Of a stretch of 50,401 bases of DNA, positions 44,140 to 50,401 are shown one piece after another; the stretch's first letter is position 1, and every line of letters begins with the position of its first letter. Source of the stretch: Burkholderiales bacterium (GTDB lineage: Bacteria; Pseudomonadota; Gammaproteobacteria; Burkholderiales; Burkholderiaceae_E); contig JAPOKJ010000024.1 in NCBI GenBank assembly GCA_029977705.1, positions 1 to 50,401 of the forward strand, written 5' to 3'. Position numbers and translations under genes: made by a program. Under the pieces are notes generated by a model. That model had not been told where the DNA came from. It did not search any database and saw only the letters and a program-made list of their open reading frames with translations.

Positions 44140-44756
44140 CCCAGGCCCTGCAGGCGCTCGACATCTCGCGCATCCAGCCCGTGTCGGAGGAAGACCTGGC
44201 ACGTGCCGACTGGTACGGTCTCCTGGCGCGCCTGTTCAGCGGTCCGCTCGACCGGGAATCGCTGGACATGCTCGCCGCCAGCGGCGGTGCGGCTGGTGAC
44301 GACTCCGACCTGGCACAGCGTCACGATGCCCTGGCCGAGGCTGCCGCAGCGACGACCCCGGAGCAGTCCAAGCAGGAATTCGATACCGTCTTCATCGGCA
44401 CTGGCAAGCCCGAGGTGTTTCTCAATGCCTCTTACTACCAGGCCGGCTTCCTGCACGAGAAACCGCTGGTGGACCTGCGCCAGTTCCTGGGCCGCCTGGG
44501 CTATGCGCTCAGCGGCCAGACCTCCGATACCGAGGATCACCTGAGCCTGTTGTGCGGCACGATGCGGCGCCTGATCCTCGACCGTGAACCCATTGCCGAG
44601 CAGCGCGAGCTGTTCCAGCGATTCATTGCCGACTGGTTCGAGCAGGCCTGCCAGGCTGTCGATCAGTGCGGCCATACCGACTTTTACAAGCACGTGGCAA
44701 GGCTGGCTCACGCCTTTCTTGCCATCGAGCGCCAATCCTTCGATTTCGAGGACTGA
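44136..44756 (+). CDS. TorD/DmsD-family molybdoenzyme chaperone
   Basis: A 206-residue all-helical chaperone that binds the Tat leader of a molybdoenzyme, holding it until the Mo-bisPGD cofactor is inserted. Visible are the N-terminal ADWYGLLARLFSGPL, the central EFDTVFIGTGKPEVFLNASYY and the DHLSLLCGTMRRLI helix. The client here is almost certainly FdhA two genes downstream. Overlaps the poly-ferredoxin gene by 4 bases. Confidence 0.9.
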   Translation: MTQALQALDISRIQPVSEEDLARADWYGLLARLFSGPLDRESLDMLAASGGAAGDDSDLAQRHDALAEAAAATTPEQSKQEFDTVFIGTGKPEVFLNASYYQAGFLHEKPLVDLRQFLGRLGYALSGQTSDTEDHLSLLCGTMRRLILDREPIAEQRELFQRFIADWFEQACQAVDQCGHTDFYKHVARLAHAFLAIERQSFDFED

Positions 44757-44768
44757 TGGAGTGATGCG

Positions 44769-44978
44769 ATGAAAACCACCAAGAACCCCACCCCCTCATC
44801 ACGCCGCGGCTTCCTGCTCGGTGCAGGCGCTGCAGCGGGCACCGGTGCAGCGGTCGCCCTGGGCGCTGCGCGCCAGGCCGAACCGGCGGCCCCTGCCAAG
44901 CCCGACACCAAAGGGCGAGGCGGCGGCTACCACGTCACCGAACACGTCAAGCAGTACTACCGCACCACCCTCGTCTGA
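44769..44978 (+). CDS. Small Tat-signal protein of the formate dehydrogenase cluster (FdhX-like)
   Basis: A 69-residue protein with a twin-arginine leader SSRRGFLLGAGAAAG (Arg12-13) and a short mature part ending YHVTEHVKQYYRTTLV. The position between the TorD chaperone and FdhA is the same as the small FdhX proteins of Shewanella. No cofactor motif. Function unknown; it may be a small subunit or a Tat helper for FdhA. Confidence 0.85.
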   Translation: MKTTKNPTPSSRRGFLLGAGAAAGTGAAVALGAARQAEPAAPAKPDTKGRGGGYHVTEHVKQYYRTTLV

Positions 44979-44991
44979 GGCGGAGAATCCC

Positions 44992-47955
44992 ATGACCCTG
45001 CAACGCAAGAAAACCTCATCCATCGCTGCTTCCGGTGCCCCGCTGGCGGGTAGCCTGTTCCGCGGCCTGAATCAGGCCCTCGGCACCACGATGAACCGGC
45101 GCGCCTTCCTCAAGCGCTCGGGCGTCGGCGCCGGCGCTGGCGCGGCGGTTGCCGGCCTGACCTTTGAAGGCGTCACCAAGGCCCAGGCCCAGGCCACCAG
45201 CAAGATCGAAGTCAAGCGCACGGTGTGCACGCACTGTTCGGTGGGCTGCGCGGTCGATGCCGTGGTCGAGGACGGCGTCTGGGTGCGCCAGGAACCGGTG
45301 TTCGATTCGCCGATCAACCTGGGTGCGCATTGCGCCAAGGGGGCCTCGATTCGCGAGCACGGTCATGGTGACCACCGCCTCAAGACGCCGATGAAACTCG
45401 TCAACGGCAAGTACACGCGCATCTCCTGGGATCAGGCCCTGACCGAGATCACGGCCAAGCTGCAGGACATCAAGAAGACGGTGGGGGCCGATGGCACCTT
45501 CTGGGTCGGCTCGTCCAAGCACAACAACGAACAGGCCTACCTGATGCGCAAGTTCGTGTCTTTCTATGGCACGAACAACATGGATCACCAGGCACGCATC
45601 TGCCATTCGACCACGGTGGCGGGTGTTGCGAACACCTGGGGCTATGGTGCGATGACCAACAGCTACAACGACATGCAGAACACCAAGTGTGCGATGTATA
45701 TCGGTTCCAACGCTGCCGAGGCCCATCCGGTATCGATGCTGCACATGGTGCATGCCAAGGAAAACGGCGCCAAGCTGATCGTCGTCGATCCGCGCTTTAC
45801 CCGCACAGCTGCCAAGGCCGACGAGTACATCCGACTGCGCTCGGGCTCTGACATCGCCTTCCTGTTCGGCATGATGTACCACATCTTCAAGAACGGCTGG
45901 GAAGACAAGAAGTACATCAACGACCGGGTCTGGGGCATGGACAAGGTGCGTGCAGAGGTCATGGCCAAGTGGACCCCCGACAAGGTCGAGGAAGTCTGCG
46001 GTGTGCCCGAGGCGCAGGTCTTCAAGGCCGCCGAAATGATGGCCAAGAATCGCCCCTCGACCATCGTCTGGTGCATGGGCCAGACCCAGCACACCACCGG
46101 CAACGCCATCGTGCGCGCCTCCTGCCTGCTGCAACTGGCGCTGGGCAATATCGGGGTCTCGGGCGGCGGTGCCAACATCTTCCGCGGCCACGACAACGTG
46201 CAGGGTGCCACCGATGTGGGCCCGAATCCGGATTCGCTGCCCGGCTACTACGGTCTGGCCGCCGGCTCCTGGAAGCACTTTGCCAATGCCTGGGGCGTCG
46301 ACTACGAGTGGATCAAGAGCCAGTTCGCGCCCGGCATGATGGAAAAGTCCGGCACCACGGTGTCGCGCTGGATCGACGCGGTGCTCGAAAAGAACGAGAA
46401 CATCGATCAGGGTCCCAACGTCAAGGGCATGATCTTCTGGGGCCATGCGCCCAACTCCCAGACCCGTGGTCTGGAAATGAAGAAGGCCTTCGACGCGCTC
46501 GAGCTGCTGGTCGTCATCGATCCCTACCCTTCAGCCACCGCGGCGCTTGCCGCGATGCCTTCTCCGGCGGGGCAGCTCAATGCCAACCGGGCGGTGTACC
46601 TGCTGCCGGCAGCGACCCAGTTCGAGACCTCCGGTTCGTGCACGGCATCCAATCGTTCGGTCCAGTGGCGCGAGAAGGTCATCGAGCCCCTGTTCGAGTC
46701 GATGCCTGACCACGTTCTGATGCAGGCCTTTGCCGACCGGCTCGGCTACGGCGACAAGCTGTCCAAGAACTACAAGATGACCAGCTACAAGAAGCATGGT
46801 CTCGAGTGGAAAGAACCCGAACCCGAATCGATCCTGCGCGAGATCAACAAGTCGGTCTGGACCATCGGCTACACCGGTCATTCGCCCGAGCGCCTGAAGG
46901 CGCACATGCGCAACATGCATCTGTTCGATGTCAAGACGCTGCGCTGCAAGGGTGGCAAGGACGCCGTCAGCGGCTACGACATGACGGGCGATTATTTCGG
47001 CCTGCCATGGCCCTGCTATGGCACTCCCGAGATGAAACACCCGGGCTCGCCGAACCTGTATGACCCCTCCAAGCATGTGATGGACGGGGGCGGCAACTTC
47101 CGCGCCAATTTCGGTGTCGAGCGTGAAGGTACCTCTCTGCTGGCCGAAGATGGCTCGCACAGCCTGGGCGCCGACATCACCACCGGTTATCCGGAATTCG
47201 ACCATGTCCTGCTCAAGAAGCTGGGCTGGTGGGATGAACTCACCGAGGCCGAGAAGAAAGCGGCCGAGGGCAAGAACTGGAAGACCGACTCCTCCGGCGG
47301 CATCATCCGCGTGGCCATGAAGCTGCACGGTTGCCATCCCTTCGGCAATGCCAAGGCGCGTGCCGTGGTCTGGAACTTCCCGGATGCCATTCCGGTGCAC
47401 CGTGAGCCGCTTTACGGCAACCGTCCCGACCTCGTGGCCAAGTACCCCACCCACGACGACAAGAAGGCCTTCTGGCGCCTGCCGACCCTGTACAAGTCGA
47501 TCCAGAACAAGAACGTCGAAGACAAGCTTCACGAGAAGTTCCCGCTCGTCATGACCTCGGGTCGTCTGGTCGAGTACGAGGGCGGAGGCGAGGAAACCCG
47601 CTCCAACCCCTGGCTGGCCGAGTTGCAGCAGAACGCCTTCGTAGAGATCAATCCCAAGGCAGCTGCTACCCGCGACATCCGCAACGGGGAATGGGTCTGG
47701 CTCAAGACCCCGACCGGTGCCCGTCTCAAGGTACAGGCCATGATCACCGAGCGGGTCGGACCGGACACCACCTTCATGCCCTTCCATTTTTCCGGCTGGT
47801 TCCAGGGACAGGACCTGAAGGAGCATTACCCCGATGGGGCGGCACCGATCGTGCGTGGTGAATCGGTCAATACCGGTACTACTTACGGCTATGACTCGGT
47901 GACCATGATGCAGGAAACCAAGACCACGATCTGCCAGATCGAGAAGTTCGCCTGA
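44992..47955 (+). CDS. fdhA: Formate dehydrogenase catalytic subunit (Mo/W-bisPGD)
   Basis: Periplasmic molybdopterin oxidoreductase oxidising formate. The 987-residue precursor has a Tat leader MNRRAFLKRSGVGAGAG starting at residue 34; the 33 residues before it are real because the start at 44992 has a GGAG site while Met34 has none. CTHCSVGC (Cys79, 82, 86) plus a later Cys bind a 4Fe-4S cluster. The metal ligand is Cys204 in ARICHSTT, encoded TGC, so no selenocysteine is used; His205 follows as in FDHs. Downstream molybdopterin domains (FWVGSSKHNNEQAYL, GGGANIFRGHDNVQG) are intact. FdhB and FdhC follow. Confidence 0.96.
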   Translation: MTLQRKKTSSIAASGAPLAGSLFRGLNQALGTTMNRRAFLKRSGVGAGAGAAVAGLTFEGVTKAQAQATSKIEVKRTVCTHCSVGCAVDAVVEDGVWVRQEPVFDSPINLGAHCAKGASIREHGHGDHRLKTPMKLVNGKYTRISWDQALTEITAKLQDIKKTVGADGTFWVGSSKHNNEQAYLMRKFVSFYGTNNMDHQARICHSTTVAGVANTWGYGAMTNSYNDMQNTKCAMYIGSNAAEAHPVSMLHMVHAKENGAKLIVVDPRFTRTAAKADEYIRLRSGSDIAFLFGMMYHIFKNGWEDKKYINDRVWGMDKVRAEVMAKWTPDKVEEVCGVPEAQVFKAAEMMAKNRPSTIVWCMGQTQHTTGNAIVRASCLLQLALGNIGVSGGGANIFRGHDNVQGATDVGPNPDSLPGYYGLAAGSWKHFANAWGVDYEWIKSQFAPGMMEKSGTTVSRWIDAVLEKNENIDQGPNVKGMIFWGHAPNSQTRGLEMKKAFDALELLVVIDPYPSATAALAAMPSPAGQLNANRAVYLLPAATQFETSGSCTASNRSVQWREKVIEPLFESMPDHVLMQAFADRLGYGDKLSKNYKMTSYKKHGLEWKEPEPESILREINKSVWTIGYTGHSPERLKAHMRNMHLFDVKTLRCKGGKDAVSGYDMTGDYFGLPWPCYGTPEMKHPGSPNLYDPSKHVMDGGGNFRANFGVEREGTSLLAEDGSHSLGADITTGYPEFDHVLLKKLGWWDELTEAEKKAAEGKNWKTDSSGGIIRVAMKLHGCHPFGNAKARAVVWNFPDAIPVHREPLYGNRPDLVAKYPTHDDKKAFWRLPTLYKSIQNKNVEDKLHEKFPLVMTSGRLVEYEGGGEETRSNPWLAELQQNAFVEINPKAAATRDIRNGEWVWLKTPTGARLKVQAMITERVGPDTTFMPFHFSGWFQGQDLKEHYPDGAAPIVRGESVNTGTTYGYDSVTMMQETKTTICQIEKFA

Positions 47956-47995
47956 GGCGAGCGCATCCCCATCAGAAAGTTTTCGGAGAACACGA

Positions 47996-48631
47996 ATGGC
48001 CCGAATGAAATTCCTCTGCGACACCGAGCGCTGCATCGAATGCAACGGCTGTGTCACCGCCTGCAAGCAGGAGCACGACATCCCCTGGGGCGTGAACCGT
48101 CGTCGCGTTGTCACGCTCAACGATGGCAAGCCGGGCGAACGCTCGATCTCGGTGGCCTGCATGCATTGCTCGGATGCGCCCTGCATGGCGGTCTGCCCGG
48201 TCGACTGCTTCTATCGCACCGATGAAGGCGTGGTCCTGCATGACAAGGACCTGTGCATCGGCTGTGGCTACTGCTCCTATGCCTGCCCGTTCGGCGCGCC
48301 CCAGTTCCCTCAGGCCGGCGCCTTTGGCATGCGCGGCAAGATGGACAAGTGCACCTTCTGCGCGGGCGGACCCGAGAAGGATGGCTCCGAGGCCGAATTC
48401 AAGAAATACGGCCGCAACCGCCTGTCCGAGGGCAAACTGCCGGCTTGCGCGGAGATGTGCTCGACCAAGGCGCTGCTCGGTGGCGATGGCGACATGGTGG
48501 CCGACATCTATCGCAACCGGGTTCTCAAGCGCTCCAAGGGCGAAGAGGTCTGGGGATGGGGGACGGCCTACGGCACGGGCGGCAAGCCAGCGGCCCAGCC
48601 GGCACCGGTCAAGAAGGACGGACAGTCCTGA
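47996..48631 (+). CDS. fdhB: Formate dehydrogenase iron-sulfur subunit
   Basis: A 211-residue ferredoxin-type beta subunit carrying electrons from FdhA to FdhC. Cys motifs for four 4Fe-4S clusters are visible: CIECNGCVTACKQ, CMHCSDAPCMAVCP, CIGCGYCSYACPF, and CTFC with the later CAEMC. No leader of its own, so it is probably exported with FdhA. Unlike E. coli FdnH it lacks a C-terminal membrane helix. A GGAG site precedes the ATG. Confidence 0.95.
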   Translation: MARMKFLCDTERCIECNGCVTACKQEHDIPWGVNRRRVVTLNDGKPGERSISVACMHCSDAPCMAVCPVDCFYRTDEGVVLHDKDLCIGCGYCSYACPFGAPQFPQAGAFGMRGKMDKCTFCAGGPEKDGSEAEFKKYGRNRLSEGKLPACAEMCSTKALLGGDGDMVADIYRNRVLKRSKGEEVWGWGTAYGTGGKPAAQPAPVKKDGQS

Positions 48632-48684
48632 GTGCGCGTGCGCACCAGCCTCGTTCCGCCTCAAAAGCAACAGGAGACACCGTG

Positions 48685-48957
48685 ATGATCAAGTCCCCCC
48701 GTGCACAATCCGCCCGTCGCTGGGCTGGCTGCCTGGTGGCTGCCCTGGCCTTTGCCGGCCTGAGCGCCTGCGGCGAGAAGTCCCAGGACCTGGTGCCGGC
48801 CAAGGCCGGCGCCACCGTGACCCGTGACACCCGCGCCTACGAGGGCGAGGGCAGTCGCTTTGCCCTGAACAGCTTCAAGCGCGGCGACAAGACGTCCTGG
48901 GAGACCCATATGCGCAACCGCATCCAGGGCCAGGACGAATACTCCCGGGAGAAGTGA
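48685..48957 (+). CDS. Small lipoprotein between fdhB and fdhC
   Basis: A 90-residue protein with a lipoprotein signal peptide (RRWAGCLVAALAFAGLSAC, lipobox LSAC) and a mature part of about 61 charged residues (VTRDTRAYEGEGSRF, WETHMRNRIQGQDEYSR). I do not recognise it. GTG 48682 one codon earlier is an alternative start; AGGAG at 48672 serves either. The stop overlaps the fdhC ATG (TGATG), so it is translated with FdhC, suggesting a role in the complex or its anchoring. Confidence 0.75.
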   Translation: MIKSPRAQSARRWAGCLVAALAFAGLSACGEKSQDLVPAKAGATVTRDTRAYEGEGSRFALNSFKRGDKTSWETHMRNRIQGQDEYSREK

Positions 48958-50090
48958 TGAGCCACCGCCTATATGCCCATCTGCTGGGCCTGATCATGGC
49001 TGGCGCCACCACGCTGGCGCTGGCCCAGGCAACGCCGGCGGCCGCGCCTGCCGCAGCAGCGCCAGCAGCCAGTGCGCCGGCTCCAGCGGCCCCCCAGGCC
49101 GCTGCGCCGCAATCCGGCAACATCTTTGCGGTGGAAAAGGATTCGCAGGCCGAGCGCGTCAAGACCCAGCCGGGCAACAACGCGCCGATGTGGCGTGAAG
49201 TGGCCGCCGGCACCGAGCAGGTGACGACGCTGCCGTTCCGTGAAGGTGGCGTCCTGATGCAGAAAGGGGGCGAGACCTGGCGGCAGTTCCGCAACGCCGA
49301 GGTCACCGTCAAGGGCGGCTGGGGCCTGGTCGCGGTGCTGGCACTGATCACCCTTTTCTACCTCTATCGCGGACCGATCCGCGTCAACGAGGCGCCCACC
49401 GGTCGCCTCATCGAGCGATTCACCCTGGTCGAGCGCGGGGTTCACTGGACCAATGCTGGCTGCTTTGTCCTGCTGGCCATCTCTGGCCTGTTGATGCTCT
49501 TCGGCAAGCATGTCGTGCTGCCTGTGCTGGGGCACACGCTGTTTTCCTGGATTGCGATGCTGTCCAAGAACATCCACAACTTTGTCGGGCCGCTGTTCAT
49601 CGTTACCTTGGTCGTGATCATCCTGACCTTCATTCGCGACAACATCCCCAAGCTCAGCGACATCGGCTGGCTGCTGCGGGCCGGCGGGCTCTTCAACAAG
49701 AAGGGCGGCCACATTCCCAGCGGCCGATTCAATGGCGGCGAAAAGGTCCTGTTCTGGGTGGCGGTCGTTGGCCTGGGGGCCATCGTGTGCGTCACCGGTC
49801 TGATCATGGACTTCCCGAATTACGGCCAGACCCGTGCCGAGATGCAGAACTACTGGTCCTGGCATGCCGTGGCCGCGCTGGTCTTCATGGCGATGATCAT
49901 TGGCCACATCTACATCGGCACGCTGGGCACCGAGGGCGCCCTCGATGCCATGAAGACGGGCTATGTCGATGAATCATGGGCCAAGGAACATCACGAAGAC
50001 TGGTACCGCGACGTCAAGAGCGGAAAGATCCCCGCCCAGCGCAGCAAGCCCTCGGCTGGTCTGACGCCTCCTGGCAAACCGGCCGCCTGA
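48957..50090 (+). CDS. fdhC: Formate dehydrogenase cytochrome b subunit
   Basis: Inner-membrane di-haem cytochrome b passing electrons to the quinone pool. The 377-residue protein has a cleavable signal peptide (ending LALAQA), an Ala/Pro-rich linker, a periplasmic segment (MWREVAAGTEQVTTLP, WRQFRNAEV), and four core membrane helices between about 150 and 330 with candidate haem-ligand His in LVERGVHWTNAGC, NIHNFVGPLF, NYWSWHAVAAL and MIIGHIYIG. The start at 48957 overlaps the lipoprotein stop. The linker and periplasmic segment are usual in this FdhC type. Confidence 0.94.
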   Translation: MSHRLYAHLLGLIMAGATTLALAQATPAAAPAAAAPAASAPAPAAPQAAAPQSGNIFAVEKDSQAERVKTQPGNNAPMWREVAAGTEQVTTLPFREGGVLMQKGGETWRQFRNAEVTVKGGWGLVAVLALITLFYLYRGPIRVNEAPTGRLIERFTLVERGVHWTNAGCFVLLAISGLLMLFGKHVVLPVLGHTLFSWIAMLSKNIHNFVGPLFIVTLVVIILTFIRDNIPKLSDIGWLLRAGGLFNKKGGHIPSGRFNGGEKVLFWVAVVGLGAIVCVTGLIMDFPNYGQTRAEMQNYWSWHAVAALVFMAMIIGHIYIGTLGTEGALDAMKTGYVDESWAKEHHEDWYRDVKSGKIPAQRSKPSAGLTPPGKPAA

Positions 50091-50129
50091 CCGTACCCGC
50101 GCAACCCCCCGTTCCTGATCGAGACTTCA

Positions 50130-50401
50130 ATGAAACGCATCATCCAGAACGCAAGCCCCATCCTGCTGGCCCTTGTGGTCGGTCTGGGCGCTGCCATGGT
50201 CCAGGCCAAGCTGCCCCCGCCCGCACCGCTGACCGACGAACAGAAGGCCAAGGCCGAAGAGGCGAAGGCCAAGGCTGCCGAGGCCGCCAAGACCGAGGCC
50301 GAGCTGCTGGCCAAGTACCAGGACAAGGCGGCTGCCAACCATAAGGCCCGTGTCGCGGCCAAGCCGGCGGCAACTGCTGCTGCGCCGGCGGCTCCTGCGG
50401 C
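50130..50401 (+). CDS. Ala/Lys/Glu-rich exported protein, truncated by the window end
   Basis: At least 90 residues: a signal peptide (residues 1-26, ALVVGLGAAMVQA), then DEQKAKAEEAKAKAAEAAK, a helical charged segment, and an Ala/Pro-rich stretch running off the window. It is 39 bases after fdhC on the same strand. No family recognised; it resembles in composition the tail of the ComEA-like protein. The C-terminus is not visible. Confidence 0.7.
   Translation, partial: MKRIIQNASPILLALVVGLGAAMVQAKLPPPAPLTDEQKAKAEEAKAKAAEAAKTEAELLAKYQDKAAANHKARVAAKPAATAAAPAAPA

Noticed and set aside
45601-45603. Possible selenocysteine codon at the FdhA metal ligand
   Set aside because: The codon is TGC, a normal cysteine, and no in-frame TGA occurs in the gene.

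Overview
This is a GC-rich chromosomal segment that reads as a betaproteobacterium, most likely in or near Burkholderiales. The grounds are conserved gene orders rather than any rRNA: pheA-hisC-tyrA-aroA-cmk-rpsA-ihfB-lapA-lapB, murJ divergent from rpsT, yggS divergent from pilT-pilU, and leuS-lptE-holA-proA. No tRNA, rRNA, CRISPR array, transposase or prophage gene was recognised. Coding density is high and no stretch longer than about 300 bases lacks a gene.

Region 1 (1-12,050): a PEP-CTERM surface protein, then the aromatic amino acid and translation run pheA, hisC, tyrA // aroA, cmk, rpsA, ihfB, lapA, lapB. Two minus-strand genes, a formylglycine-type sulfatase and a 138-residue protein I do not recognise, interrupt it between tyrA and aroA. 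IHF-beta carries an unusual N-terminal extension of about 39 residues.

Region 2 (12,200-19,600): an exported ComEA-like helix-hairpin-helix protein with a long Lys/Ala/Asp tail and a textbook terminator. It is followed by five genes whose starts overlap the preceding stops: alpha/beta-hydrolase formamidase, kynureninase, ubiA, a NosR-like membrane flavo-iron-sulfur protein, and an ApbE/NosX flavin transferase. No nosZ, nosD, nosF or nosY is in the window.

Region 3 (19,590-26,960): murJ-proC, rpsT, yggS, pilT-pilU and a membrane acyltransferase. A 28-base near-identical word lies just after the stop codons of the apbE-like gene and of pilU.

Region 4 (26,990-37,300, minus strand): a long, tightly packed run leuS, lptE, holA, proA, hemJ, a DsbA-fold isomerase, a THUMP rRNA methyltransferase, an APH-type small-molecule kinase and a divergent enolase-like protein. 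The kinase/enolase pair is the best candidate here for an undescribed pathway.

Region 5 (37,390-50,401): a zinc-independent quinone oxidoreductase, fumarylacetoacetase, an exported protein of unknown function, and then a respiratory formate dehydrogenase cluster: DUF3305, DUF3306, a poly-ferredoxin, a TorD chaperone, a small Tat protein, FdhA, FdhB, a small lipoprotein, FdhC, and an Ala/Lys-rich exported protein cut by the window end. Together these would oxidise formate in the periplasm and pass electrons to the quinone pool, to which UbiA (ubiquinone synthesis) and the NosR-like protein also relate.
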